A stretch of 64,000 nt of DNA, taken from positions 1-64,000 of the IMG/VR virus record IMGVR_UViG_3300045922_000503; one strand, given 5' to 3'. Shown here piece after piece: positions 6,170 to 14,787 of the stretch. Each line of letters opens with the position of its first letter. The first letter of the stretch is position 1. Made by a program: the position numbers and the translations under genes. Below the pieces are notes generated by a model that worked only from the letters and a program-made list of their open reading frames with translations, made no database searches and was not told where the DNA came from. This stretch comes from a virus.

Positions 6170-7687
6170 ATGCCGGGCACGAACTTCACCTTCCGTTTCG
6201 ATGTAGACGCTCCTCCGGCCCCGGCTCCGGTCGTCGCAGGAGTCTCATCGTTCTGGGGAGAGTTCGAGGGCTTCGTTTCGCTGCCGGAGTCCAATGATGC
6301 CCAAGGTGGCGTCCGCGATGGAGACACCGCGGTCGTAGACGAGGGCAGTGGCGTCATCGTGACCGTCAAGAACGACGCGAGCGCAGACACCTGGGTGGCG
6401 AAGGAGGTTTCCCTGGGCTCCATGTCCGATCTTACGTCACCGGCAATTGGAGGCGTGCCTGTCATTCAGGACGGAGCCGTGGCCAGGCTCTCTGCCGGCA
6501 GCACCATCCTCACCTACCAGTACCAGGATGAAGAGTGGGTGACACTGGACCCTGTCCCTCGAGTGTGGACAGCAGACGAGGGGGACTTCCCGGATGCTGA
6601 GTGGCCGGTACGGCATGGGGACGTAGGATTCGTGTTCCTCGACGACGCGGAAGGCCTGGTGGCACTTCGGCACGCGGACCCCACGTGGGACATCCTTTTC
6701 GGGGTCGTCAGCTCGACTGCCGGCCTGGCGGCGCTGGAGGACTACGAAAAGATCCCCTACGGCAGCTTCGCCTTGGTGAGCGGGGGGAGCGTGTTTTCTT
6801 TCGACGACCCATGGAACCTGTATGGCTGGGACGGGGACGACTGGGCTCTCATCTCTGAGCCCCCTGCAGGTCCGACGACAAATGTCTGGGCGCTGTCCAC
6901 CCCGTACGAGATTCCTGTAGGCGCGGAGGAAGGCGATGTAGGCTTCTATGGCTCTCTGGGGATGGTACTGCGGTCGCTGTCGCTTCCAGGTGGAGGGTCG
7001 GAGATGATCTGGCTCCCTAAAGAGGTAGACAACGGTACTCCGGTAGTGCGCGCGTACTTGCGAGGCACGGAGGCGACGGGATCATACGCTGCTCAGGGGC
7101 TGGCGGCGGTGACGGCGGGAGGAGGGACGATCACCCCAAATGTAGCCGGGTCAGGCATGACACGGTTCGATTCCAGCTCCGGGGCATCGAGATCGGCTTA
7201 CGCTCAGGTCGTCACGTCTGGAGGCTGGGTGAGCGGCTCCACCAGGGTGTACGTGGTGGGGAAAGTGCGCGCAGCCTCTACCGCCGCCGGCACCGTGGCT
7301 GCCGCGCTCTTTCCTTACTGGTTCAGGAGAACTGGAGGGCCAGACGAGCTCATCATCATGCAGCGGGGCAGTACAGGGCCTGTGTACGCACGGGACGCGC
7401 AGACTGCACTGCCCATCATTGGGAGCCCATCCGGGCCAAATTTGCAGGTCAGGAACGGAGGGTCGGTCTGGGCGGCGCTGGCTGGGTCTGCTGAAGTCGT
7501 GCAGGTCGTCGATTCGGCCCAGGCAGGCGCTTGCGCGGTCTGGCGCAACGGATCCCTGTATCTGACGTCCCGACGCTCGCCTAACGGGGCGGTGTCGGAT
7601 CTTATCGCCGCTGGGGTAATTCATGGGTCGGACGCGAGCGGCGCCTCTCAACTCGACATCGGTGACTGGTTCTTCATCACCTGGTGA
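6170..7687 (+). CDS. Probable tail fibre or virion surface protein
   Basis: The start at 6170 is preferred because GAGGTGG precedes it; an in-frame ATG at 6101 lies inside the promoter element of the opposite strand. The 505-aa product is rich in Gly, Val, Ser, Asp and Trp with short beta-strand-like repeats. Segments of the form GD-x(2)-F/V-V/L-D-x-G/A recur in the first 270 residues. The C-terminal third resembles a Ser/Gly-rich adhesin-like beta domain. There is no signal peptide. Its place directly before the membrane peptide and the amidase fits a fibre followed by lysis genes. No specific receptor can be inferred. Confidence 0.6.
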   Translation: MPGTNFTFRFDVDAPPAPAPVVAGVSSFWGEFEGFVSLPESNDAQGGVRDGDTAVVDEGSGVIVTVKNDASADTWVAKEVSLGSMSDLTSPAIGGVPVIQDGAVARLSAGSTILTYQYQDEEWVTLDPVPRVWTADEGDFPDAEWPVRHGDVGFVFLDDAEGLVALRHADPTWDILFGVVSSTAGLAALEDYEKIPYGSFALVSGGSVFSFDDPWNLYGWDGDDWALISEPPAGPTTNVWALSTPYEIPVGAEEGDVGFYGSLGMVLRSLSLPGGGSEMIWLPKEVDNGTPVVRAYLRGTEATGSYAAQGLAAVTAGGGTITPNVAGSGMTRFDSSSGASRSAYAQVVTSGGWVSGSTRVYVVGKVRAASTAAGTVAAALFPYWFRRTGGPDELIIMQRGSTGPVYARDAQTALPIIGSPSGPNLQVRNGGSVWAALAGSAEVVQVVDSAQAGACAVWRNGSLYLTSRRSPNGAVSDLIAAGVIHGSDASGASQLDIGDWFFITW

Positions 7688-7690
7688 GTC

Positions 7691-7828
7691 ATGGAGCAGG
7701 GACAGCAGTACAGCCCGCTATGCCTGGTGGTTGCAGTAGCCGCATCGTGGTGTTTCGTCTCCCTGATCCACATCAGGGAGTGGGCACTTCCAGGAGGACG
7801 AAATGAGAGAATCAGAGGTCGCTACTGA
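7691..7828 (+). CDS. 45-aa single-span membrane protein, holin or spanin candidate
   Basis: The short frame starts three bases after the fibre gene stop and overlaps the amidase start by 26 nt. Residues 8-27 form one hydrophobic segment (Leu, Val, Ala, Trp, Phe-rich) followed by Ile-His-Ile-Arg-Glu and a basic tail with six Arg. This is a plausible N-out, C-in membrane anchor. A GGTGAG sequence just upstream is a weak ribosome-binding site. The position next to the endolysin suggests a lysis role, but small phage membrane proteins diverge too much for sequence alone to prove it. Confidence 0.45.
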   Translation: MEQGQQYSPLCLVVAVAASWCFVSLIHIREWALPGGRNERIRGRY

Positions 7829-8552
7829 GATCAAAGTCCAGGGGCTGACGGAGGCCCACGGGCTTCTGTGGCAGGCGTACACAAGGCCCTCCTCGCTATC
7901 CCCTGCCTTGGTGAACGGCGTGCGGGTGCACTGTGGGATGACCCCCCTCCCTGGGGCATCACTTCCCAGTGCCAACGCGCTGGCAGAGCACATGCAGCGC
8001 CTTTGGGGAGAGATGGCAGAAGCAAGAGGCTGGCGCCACGTGCCCCTGAAGAAGAACTTCAACCCTCGCCGGAGAGCCAGTGGCCATGAGGCAGGCCAGG
8101 TGATCTGGCATTGGACAGGAGGGGCTGGGGACGCAGTCAGGCTGGGCAACTTCTGGAACGGCGGAGATCGACAGGCCAGCTCCCACGCAGGCGTCGACGA
8201 GCACGGTGTGTGTTGGTACATTCACCCCCTGTGGACCACTTGGCATGTGCCTGGGCACAACAGCTGGTCCATTGGCGTGGACATCTGCGCCCCTCCAAAG
8301 GTCACTCAGCGCAAGGCAGCAGAGGCAAGGGGCATCTACGTTGGCGACTTGGACAGCAAGTGGCTGAAGCTGGACCCTCGTATTGCAGAAGAGGCAGGGA
8401 AGTTCCGAAAGATCCTGGATGTGGCCTGCCCACAGTCTCTGTCTCCATCTACGCACAGGTGGCTCACGCCTAAGTCGCGCCCAGAAGAGCTGCTCCCCTG
8501 GGAGCCAGACATGCTGCGGGCAGGGGCCATTGACGCGACAGGAAGCCCTTGA
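7803..8552 (+). CDS. N-acetylmuramoyl-L-alanine amidase (Amidase_2/PGRP fold), endolysin
   Basis: The 249-aa protein is preceded by AGGAGG. Amidase_2 features appear in order: WHWTGG with a zinc-ligand candidate His103; a SSHAGVDEHG segment equivalent to the family SSHYVI-DG; TTWHVPGHNSWSIGVD with His148 and the family Asn; and a C-terminal STHRW (His218) before a Pro-rich turn, matching the conserved GHRD-type ligand. It should cleave the amide bond between muramic acid and L-Ala in peptidoglycan at lysis. There is no signal peptide, so release needs a holin or equivalent; the 45-aa membrane peptide is the obvious candidate. The N-terminal 90 residues are of unknown role and could bind the cell wall. 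Confidence 0.88.
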   Translation: MRESEVATEIKVQGLTEAHGLLWQAYTRPSSLSPALVNGVRVHCGMTPLPGASLPSANALAEHMQRLWGEMAEARGWRHVPLKKNFNPRRRASGHEAGQVIWHWTGGAGDAVRLGNFWNGGDRQASSHAGVDEHGVCWYIHPLWTTWHVPGHNSWSIGVDICAPPKVTQRKAAEARGIYVGDLDSKWLKLDPRIAEEAGKFRKILDVACPQSLSPSTHRWLTPKSRPEELLPWEPDMLRAGAIDATGSP

Positions 8553-8647
8553 CCTGGTGTTCTCAGGGTGGCGCTGCCGGCATTCACCTCGCGCTCTCCG
8601 GCCCGGTCGAGCTCCGGACCTCGTAAGGTTTCACATCCCAGGTGCGA

Positions 8648-8690
8648 TACGAACCATTCGTAAGCGCCTGTAATCAATACTGTTATGGCC
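8648..8690 (-). promoter_or_regulatory. Orphan minus-strand GGCCATAAC plus hairpin
   Basis: An exact GGCCATAAC on the minus strand is at 8682-8690, followed by a TACGAA/TTCGTA hairpin at 8648-8662 with the AATGG-type loop seen in other leaders. No minus-strand gene follows within 2.5 kb. It would therefore transcribe antisense to the amidase gene, make a small RNA, or act as an operator for the divergent element at 8724. Confidence 0.45.
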
Positions 8691-8723
8691 ATCTGTTACC
8701 CGTCAACTCCCCTAGACGTGGCT

Positions 8724-8758
8724 GGCCATAACATGGGTGCACAGGGAATGGACCCTGT
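8724..8758 (+). promoter_or_regulatory. GGCCATAAC promoter plus leader hairpin
   Basis: The exact nonamer is at 8724-8732. An ACAGGG/CCCTGT hairpin with loop AATGGA follows at 8741-8758. The gene starts at 8780. This is one of the cleanest examples of the promoter-hairpin arrangement. Confidence 0.65.
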
Positions 8759-8779
8759 TCTCGCTGCAGAGGCGCCATC

Positions 8780-9502
8780 ATGAGTACGCGGAAGCCCCAG
8801 TCCCCTCCCCCCGCACCGTTCCCCGTCCGTCAAGGGTCGGGGAAGTTTCCCCCCCTTGTGGCCAACTCTCTGGTGGTGGCCACCCGGCTTCTTCGCGAAG
8901 CAGGGTGGCTCCCTTTCGAGTGGGACAAGGTTTACCCGGGGGAAAGTCCGGAGGAGGCGCATGCCTCCGGCGCGAGGGCATTCCGTCAGGGGAGCCTGAC
9001 CCTGACCTTCGACCCCCGGAGGCCGATCCACCCGTGGACCCTGCACGTGGCCCCCGTACAGGGCCGGTCGTGGGTTCACTTGGTTCAACAGCACCCCTGG
9101 GGACCCGACTCCCCTTCGGTCGCGGGGCTGCTGAGCCTGCCCGCAGCGGCATGGGACTACGCTGACGACGCCCAGGTGCATGAGCGCCTGAGGCTGGCGG
9201 GGTACGAGGTCGTGCCTTCTGCCGTTGAGGGCATCACCCAGTGGCGGGGGTGTCTGCCCGGGACAGGGCAGATGGTTCAGATCGTTCAGGACCGCCCCGC
9301 GGACGACCCGCAGTGCCCTCTGCAGGGATACTGGGAGCTCCACTGCCTCGTCCTCGACAAGAGGACGCTGGAAGTCCGGGGCTTCCCGCTGGCTGAGTCC
9401 AGGAAGGGGCTCGGCCCCTTCATGAGCATGTCTTACTCAGGCCGGGTCGGAGACCTGGTCGTAACCGACGCCACCGTTGGCGTCATGCTGGGAGTGGTCT
9501 AA
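8780..9502 (+). CDS. Unknown 240-aa protein
   Basis: I do not recognise a family. The N-terminus is Pro/Ser-rich, then a mixed alpha/beta protein with many Trp and Pro residues and no membrane segment. It overlaps the exonuclease start in TAATG, so the two are translationally coupled. The coding DNA contains several perfect short hairpins: 9349-9367, 9404-9420 (AAGGGGC/GCCCCTT with a 3-base loop), 9467-9484, 9253-9272 and 8948-8970. The pattern resembles the minus-strand genes at 204-4276. Expression is presumably from the element at 8724. Confidence 0.8.
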   Translation: MSTRKPQSPPPAPFPVRQGSGKFPPLVANSLVVATRLLREAGWLPFEWDKVYPGESPEEAHASGARAFRQGSLTLTFDPRRPIHPWTLHVAPVQGRSWVHLVQQHPWGPDSPSVAGLLSLPAAAWDYADDAQVHERLRLAGYEVVPSAVEGITQWRGCLPGTGQMVQIVQDRPADDPQCPLQGYWELHCLVLDKRTLEVRGFPLAESRKGLGPFMSMSYSGRVGDLVVTDATVGVMLGVV

Positions 9503-11124
9503 TGACTGCCATCTATAGCAAGATCAAAGAGCAGGCACTCGCGGCCACGAAGCGTCTCGCCCTCTCCAGCGTCCTGGCTGCTGGGGCAGGCAACGAAATG
9601 GCTCTGGAGGTCGCGGCCAGTGCCTTCAATATCCGGACGGGGCCTGAGCAGGCGTCGTCCTGGGGACTTCTGCTACGGCTTGGCACGAGGCTGCGTAAGT
9701 CGTCCTCCACCGTCTCCTATGAAGTCAGGCTGTTCTGTAGGGACGCCAATTTCTGGGGAAAGGGGGCGAAAGAGCCGGTCCCGGCGTACGTTCTGCTGAC
9801 AGCGGTGGACCGGCAGGCAGACCAGCACTACCCGCTGGTTAGGCAGAAGATCCGGGCGTCCTCCATTGACGACGCGGTAGGGCAGGCGCTTCAGAGGGTC
9901 CAGTCCAAGAGGACCCAGGGGCACACGGTCTGGTCCCTGCTGGAGAATCCTTCAGAAGGAATGAATCTCCTGCCCTGGTGGGCGGGAACCATGGATTCTC
10001 CGCCTGCCCCCAGAGACTCAGAGGATCGCCGGCAGGCCGCAGCATCGTGCCAGGTGGAACAGGCGTACGCCTCCCTGCCTCCCATCGATGACTTCCCTGC
10101 GGAGGAATCCAAGCCATCCGCAAACCTTCTTCTCCCCTTTACGGACGAGGTGAAGGCCGAACCTCCTCCTCCTGACTACTGGGGCGGGCCCATCTGGACG
10201 CGCGTCAACTCCATCCTCGATGCGCGGAGGACCCAGCCAGCGAGGCTGCCAATTATTCTGGTCGTCGACACAGAGACCACGGGTCTCGACGCCACGGAGT
10301 CAGTGGTGACTGAACTGGGAGTCGCCGTATACAGCCTCGCACCCGAGCATGACCGCTGTTCTGGGCTGCTGATGCAGATGAGCACGATGATGGGAGGGGC
10401 GCTTACATCCTCTAAGTTCGTGCCAGCCGACGTGGACACGACTGCACCAGTCACAGGCATCTCGTCTGAGGGGTTCATTCCTGCAGCGAGATGGACAGGT
10501 TCGCAGGGATGGATGGAAGAGCGGGTCTTGAGCCTCTTCTCTCATGAAGACGTGGTTGCGGTCCTCGCCCACAACGCCGCCTTCGACCGGGCGTTCGTCG
10601 ACCCTCTGCTCCCTGAAGAGATCAGAGAGGACGGCAAGCGCCCCCTGCTGTGGATTGACACAGCGTTCACGCGCCCTTGGGGCAAGGCACAGTTCATGGG
10701 AGACAGGACCAATCTCCGTGACTTGGTCCTGTCCCACAAGCTGGGCATCTCCAGCGCACACAGGGCGCTGGCGGACGTGGATATGATCACCCGGGTTCTC
10801 GACCTCTACACGGAGGATGAGTATGGGGACCCCACAAGGGTCGACCTTATCGACTGCCTCTGGAAGGAGAGTCAGCACCTGTGGTGGGACCCTAACGACC
10901 CCGCTGTGCAAGTCGTGGTTCACGTGTCGTACGAAAGCAGGGACGTGCCCAAGGGACTGGGGCTTCAGTGGGACCCGGAAAACAAGAACTGGCGCAAGAT
11001 CTGCCGTCAGTCGGACGTCAAGGCCATCCGGGACAGGATTCACCACCCGGATAAGGTCTTCTACGAGATCTTGGGCGTGAAGGAGGCTATCGCTCTCCGC
11101 AACAAGGCGCTCATCCGCCGATGA
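9502..11124 (+). CDS. DnaQ-like DEDDh 3'-5' exonuclease
   Basis: In this 540-aa protein the exonuclease domain occupies roughly residues 250-430. Exo I is DTETTG with Asp256 and Glu258. Exo II is in AHNAAFD. Exo IIIepsilon is the SAHRALADVDM segment with the His-x4-Asp of the DEDDh class. The N-terminal 230 residues are not recognised and include a Glu/Pro-rich linker. The C-terminal 80 residues, with a WDPENKNWRK stretch, are a small accessory domain. It could proofread for a phage polymerase encoded elsewhere, or process DNA ends. It is coupled to the preceding gene and ends exactly at the convergent portal gene. Confidence 0.9.
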   Translation: MTAIYSKIKEQALAATKRLALSSVLAAGAGNEMALEVAASAFNIRTGPEQASSWGLLLRLGTRLRKSSSTVSYEVRLFCRDANFWGKGAKEPVPAYVLLTAVDRQADQHYPLVRQKIRASSIDDAVGQALQRVQSKRTQGHTVWSLLENPSEGMNLLPWWAGTMDSPPAPRDSEDRRQAAASCQVEQAYASLPPIDDFPAEESKPSANLLLPFTDEVKAEPPPPDYWGGPIWTRVNSILDARRTQPARLPIILVVDTETTGLDATESVVTELGVAVYSLAPEHDRCSGLLMQMSTMMGGALTSSKFVPADVDTTAPVTGISSEGFIPAARWTGSQGWMEERVLSLFSHEDVVAVLAHNAAFDRAFVDPLLPEEIREDGKRPLLWIDTAFTRPWGKAQFMGDRTNLRDLVLSHKLGISSAHRALADVDMITRVLDLYTEDEYGDPTRVDLIDCLWKESQHLWWDPNDPAVQVVVHVSYESRDVPKGLGLQWDPENKNWRKICRQSDVKAIRDRIHHPDKVFYEILGVKEAIALRNKALIRR

Positions 11125-13455
11125 CTAGATCCCACCCCCTCCTCCTCCAAGGAGGGGGTCTCGGATCCCTGCGCGCTGCTCAGGCATATCTGCCTGACGC
11201 TGCGCCTTGGCGCCATCCAGCATTGACCTCAGCTCCTGCAGGATGGCAGGGTCAATGGCGGCGTCGTTCTTAGCTACCGCGAACGCCTCTTCCCACCTGT
11301 TCACGGGGATCTGCGAGAAGGATGCCACGAGGTCTTCCAGCGTCATCTCCTGCGCGGCCTCGGGGTTCTCCTCCACGGCCTCCTCCTCCTGTCCATCGCC
11401 CTGCAGAGTGAAGTTGGCAACGTTCTCCGCGATTCTGGATTCCAGGTCGAGGGGGCCTCCCTCGGCGGCAGGAGTAGGAGGAGGGACAGGCTGAGGCCCG
11501 GCTCCATGCATGCTTGGGTCCACAGGCGCGTGCATCGTCCTTTCCACCATGCTCTGGGCACGCCGGAGCTCGGGTGCGTTGGGGCCGAGGAACTGCATCA
11601 TCCTGTTGGGGTCTGCACCCAGGAACGTGATCATGTCGTGGTCCCGCCGGACAGCAAGCGCGTTCTGGACTGCCTGTCCCAGCTCTGCCAGGGCTGCAAT
11701 CCCTGCACCCCGGCCCTGTGCCTGCGCCTGAGCCTTCATGATGTTAGCTTGATTCTCTGCCTCGAGGTCGGCTCGCTTCTTCTGGATCTTGTTGTTGAAG
11801 TCGATGTCGTCCTCGATGGCCTTCTTCTCCGCCTCGTGATTGATGCGGAGCTCCGCGTGCAGGCGACTCATAGAGAGCTGCCCTGCGCTGACCATGGAAG
11901 AGAGCGCTCCCACGAATGCCAAGTCGTCTCCGATGCGCAGATCCGCCATGTCCAGCAGGTAGTTGCCCGGCTCCTCGCAGTAGATGCTGATGTGGTCGCT
12001 TACCCACTGAGCAAGTTCCTTGAGTCCGGTCTGCATCTCCTGCAGCAGCGCCAGCACCTGCTTGATGGAGACGTTGGATCCACTGTAGCTCATGCCCCCG
12101 AATAGGAACTCTACAGGGCACCCCAGAGATGCGCAGATCATCTCCATGGTGGCCCGGATCTCCTGGTGAACAGTCAAGGCCTTGCCCTCTCCTCCGACGG
12201 TGTGAGAGCCCACAGGGAAGGGCATGACCCCGCGGTAGTTCGGGTCACTGCTGTGGCGCTTCACCACGTCGGCGATTACTGGCATGTAGTTGCTGACGTT
12301 GATGTTGTCCCACAGCGTCGTACCCCCTGGGGAGGGGGCAGGGAAGAGGATGGTCAACGGGTTGAGCCCCTGAGCCGCAGTGGCTTGAGAGGACTTTTCG
12401 TAGATGCGTAGAAGCCACGTCTCCTTGAAGCTCGCCACCATGTCGGGGATAGGGAGTCCGTGAATGCCATGGGAAGGAAAGGGAGAGGTCCAGATAAAGA
12501 CCTCTTCGTCCCGAAGACGCATGACGCGTCCGCCAGTGCCATCAGTAACTAAGGCATGGCCGGCGGGGCTCAGCACAGCTTCGAGGTACTCCTGTCGGTA
12601 ACCCAGGAACATCTCGTGGTCGTACCTGGCGTAGTACTCGATCATCTCTACTTCGGAGTCAGGGATCCGGTAGTAGAGTCGGACGGCCCCGGTGAACTGG
12701 TTGCGGAGGGACCTGATGCAGTTCATGTCCAGCACGACAGGCTTGATGCGGTACTTGTCGTGACTGATGATCATGTCCCTGATGGGCGCGTCGAATGTCT
12801 TCTGACAGGAGGGGGTATCGCAGGAAAATACCTTCGCCCGGAGGTAGCCATCTACCAGCTGAAAGCTGCCAGGGCGCAGGTCGTTAGGGGTGCCACAGTG
12901 GGGACATGTGCACTGCTTGACGAAGGGCCTCTGAATCAGCGCCACCGCAGCAGAGTACATGCAGGCGGTCGCTGCAAATTGCTTCAAGAAGCTCCTGAGC
13001 TTGATGGTCTTGTCCAGGTAGTTGGCCCATTGCGTCGCGCCGTCGTCTCCCCCGATAGCGATGACCCCTGGCTGACGGGCACCTGCTGCATGATTTCCAC
13101 CGGTGGCCTTCTTGACTGCGTCAGACGTGTCGGCAGCGTTGCGGACGAGGACTTCGGTGACAGGCAGCGTGGAGAAGTTGCGGACGTAGGTCTTGTGAGC
13201 GGGGGATGTGCAGGCCAGGTACCGGCAGAGCTCGTAGACCTCGTGGGGCTTGGAGGGCAGCTTTGTATCGGTGAGGTCCAGCCACTGGTTGGGGATGTAC
13301 GTGCTCAGCGCGCTGCTGCCCGCCGCTCCTGTGATCCCTGTTACTCCCGCCAGCCCCGCTACGTCGTCGGCAGCAGTCATGCCCCGGCCGGTGTTGCCGG
13401 AGACTGGCAGAGGCGGCTTCGTCAGTGGGGGAGGGGGAGGAAGCGGAGTGGGCAT
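11125..13455 (-). CDS. Portal protein with a zinc-ribbon insertion
   Basis: The 776-aa product has a Pro-rich N-terminus and a long alpha/beta core. Its portal-like features are a segment ending in SLGCPVEFLFGG, then a Ser/Asn-rich stretch and a long helix, and a Gln/Glu-rich C-terminal tail. Portals of this kind form the dodecameric ring at one capsid vertex. About residues 185-225 contain C-x-C-x2-C and C-x4-C pairs about 30 residues apart, which look like a zinc ribbon inserted in the wing domain; this is not usual for portals. GGAGAC lies upstream of the start. The gene converges on the exonuclease gene with no gap. Terminase and capsid genes were not seen in this window. Confidence 0.75.
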   Translation of the reverse strand: MPTPLPPPPPLTKPPLPVSGNTGRGMTAADDVAGLAGVTGITGAAGSSALSTYIPNQWLDLTDTKLPSKPHEVYELCRYLACTSPAHKTYVRNFSTLPVTEVLVRNAADTSDAVKKATGGNHAAGARQPGVIAIGGDDGATQWANYLDKTIKLRSFLKQFAATACMYSAAVALIQRPFVKQCTCPHCGTPNDLRPGSFQLVDGYLRAKVFSCDTPSCQKTFDAPIRDMIISHDKYRIKPVVLDMNCIRSLRNQFTGAVRLYYRIPDSEVEMIEYYARYDHEMFLGYRQEYLEAVLSPAGHALVTDGTGGRVMRLRDEEVFIWTSPFPSHGIHGLPIPDMVASFKETWLLRIYEKSSQATAAQGLNPLTILFPAPSPGGTTLWDNINVSNYMPVIADVVKRHSSDPNYRGVMPFPVGSHTVGGEGKALTVHQEIRATMEMICASLGCPVEFLFGGMSYSGSNVSIKQVLALLQEMQTGLKELAQWVSDHISIYCEEPGNYLLDMADLRIGDDLAFVGALSSMVSAGQLSMSRLHAELRINHEAEKKAIEDDIDFNNKIQKKRADLEAENQANIMKAQAQAQGRGAGIAALAELGQAVQNALAVRRDHDMITFLGADPNRMMQFLGPNAPELRRAQSMVERTMHAPVDPSMHGAGPQPVPPPTPAAEGGPLDLESRIAENVANFTLQGDGQEEEAVEENPEAAQEMTLEDLVASFSQIPVNRWEEAFAVAKNDAAIDPAILQELRSMLDGAKAQRQADMPEQRAGIRDPLLGGGGGGI

Positions 13456-13534
13456 GGTGTCTCCTGGCCACGGGAGTGCAGGTGTCGTGGATACGCGGAC
13501 GACGCTACTTTATGCGTGCCGGCATGTCCACGGT

Positions 13535-13543
13535 GGCCATAAC
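13535..13543 (+). promoter_or_regulatory. Orphan plus-strand GGCCATAAC
   Basis: The exact nonamer is in plus orientation between two minus-strand genes. A 15-bp terminator-like hairpin starts 22 nt downstream. The next plus gene is over 1.2 kb away. It would therefore give only a very short RNA, or it acts as an operator for the portal gene on the other strand. Confidence 0.4.
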
Positions 13544-13565
13544 AGCCGTGCCCAGACATAGGTCA

Positions 13566-13612
13566 CCGCCCTGCGCTCTGGAGAGAGGGACAGAGCGCAG
13601 GGCGGCTTCCTT
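13566..13612. terminator. 15-bp perfect hairpin, probable terminator
   Basis: CCGCCCTGCGCTCTG at 13566-13580 pairs perfectly with 13591-13605 across a 10-base purine loop. CTTCCTTT follows on the plus strand. It lies downstream of the minus-strand gene ending at 13716 and upstream of the portal gene, so it probably separates those units. It may also end the short plus transcript from 13535. Confidence 0.65.
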
Positions 13613-13715
13613 TGGGCCAGGTGCTTAGAGGCTCAGCGGGGGGTGTAAATCCGCGGCCTCGCCCTGGGTGTACGCCCCATACAGAATCTGACCCGGGACG
13701 TCAAGGGCGCAGACG

Positions 13716-14546
13716 TTACAGGAGTCGACGCTCCAGCTCACGCAACGCGTCCTGCACAGAAGGGCGCGGAACGTGCTCCGGTGCCGTCCAGCGGCGGCAC
13801 GCCACGACCGAGGAAGACTCGTCCAGCCGAACCTCATACATCGCGTCGGTCGCGTCCTTCCCCACCGCGAGACCTGCAGGGAGGTCTCGCACAAAGGCTT
13901 CCGGGATGGCGTCCGGTCGCCACTCACCTACCCTGACACGCACCTTACCATCTTCGCCGGGCAGGAGCCGGGCCGGCAGCCAGTCTCCACCGTTGTTCCA
14001 GCGCAGAGCTACCGGTATGTCGGCGAGGTAGATGCGACCGCCGAGCAGATCATGCTCCAACGCATCGCTGGTCCCGCACGCCAGCGTGACGAAGTCGTCG
14101 TTCAGACTCCTGTCGGTCGAGTACACGAACCGCCGGAGCAGACCCGCTACAAGCGCTGCATCGCCTACATCGGTAAGCCACAGGCGAGCCAGCGTCAGCA
14201 GGTGGTCCCATGCCCGGACATGGACGCGGGCATCCGCCTCGGACAACGCAGATGCATGGACATCCAGGAACCTGAGCAAGGCGCGCCGCGCGGTGCCCGT
14301 GCGACCGGCCCGAAGAAAGAGGCGGCTCTCAGCCAGCAAGGATTCGGCTGCAGGCGCTAGCCCTACCTGCGCCCCGCACACCGCACCTGCGCGATCCGTA
14401 GCCATCGCGGGGGAACCCTCAGGACGGGACCGCGGCAACTGATAGGCACCATGTGGAGACCGGCTGACCATCTTCTCACGCCTGACGTCTGTTCCCGGTC
14501 GCTCCTGCAGATCCGCAGGGGCACCATACATCTTCCCTGCGCGCAC
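13716..14546 (-). CDS. Unknown 276-aa protein
   Basis: The family is not recognised. The GTG at 14546 is chosen because AGGGGG lies 4 nt upstream. Alternatives are the ATG codons at 14531, 14471 and 14405, which have weaker sites. The first 70 residues are Arg-rich and low in order. The body is helical and Leu/Ala/Arg-rich (RALLRFLDVHAS, WDHLLTLARLWL), followed by a beta-rich end. There is no membrane segment and no catalytic motif I can name. It ends before the hairpin at 13566-13605. Confidence 0.7.
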   Translation of the reverse strand: MRAGKMYGAPADLQERPGTDVRREKMVSRSPHGAYQLPRSRPEGSPAMATDRAGAVCGAQVGLAPAAESLLAESRLFLRAGRTGTARRALLRFLDVHASALSEADARVHVRAWDHLLTLARLWLTDVGDAALVAGLLRRFVYSTDRSLNDDFVTLACGTSDALEHDLLGGRIYLADIPVALRWNNGGDWLPARLLPGEDGKVRVRVGEWRPDAIPEAFVRDLPAGLAVGKDATDAMYEVRLDESSSVVACRRWTAPEHVPRPSVQDALRELERRLL

Positions 14547-14702
14547 GTCGACCCCCTACCGTCGACAGCCAAGTTCGCATGGGCCCCTGAGCACTGGAGG
14601 CTGCGCCGTAGTCCTTTGTTCCATATCTTCAACAAAGAGTTGCAGTAGCCGCAACTGCCCTGGTCTCAGGGACTTAGCAGGGAGTCCCCCTCAGGACGCA
14701 GG

Positions 14703-14726
14703 AAGGACGACTGACGAGTCGCCCTT
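14703..14726 (+). other. Hairpin upstream of the reductase gene
   Basis: CGACT/AGTCG with a GACG loop is extended by AAGG/CCTT across one mismatch and followed by CGTTCTT. It lies 60 nt before the ribonucleotide reductase start. I looked for a cobalamin riboswitch here because the enzyme needs B12, and did not find its conserved boxes. The remaining 14547-14787 interval shows only a small GTTGC/GCAAC inverted repeat. Confidence 0.35.
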
Positions 14727-14787
14727 CGTTCTTCATACTGAACTTCCCGCCCACGATATCCGTGGGCCCTCTCACCCCAAGGACCGC

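Noticed and set aside
8560-8660. tRNA or structured RNA between amidase and the next gene
   Set aside because: GGCGCT/AGCGCC ends can pair and a CCGG hairpin exists, but no canonical T-arm or anticodon arm could be assigned.
8336-8692. Minus-strand 118-aa frame starting in the GGCCATAAC element
   Set aside because: Its ATG is part of the promoter motif, it has no ribosome-binding site and it is antisense to the amidase gene.
14547-14787. Cobalamin riboswitch before the B12-dependent reductase
   Set aside because: The conserved B12 box and flanking motifs were not found; only small hairpins are present.
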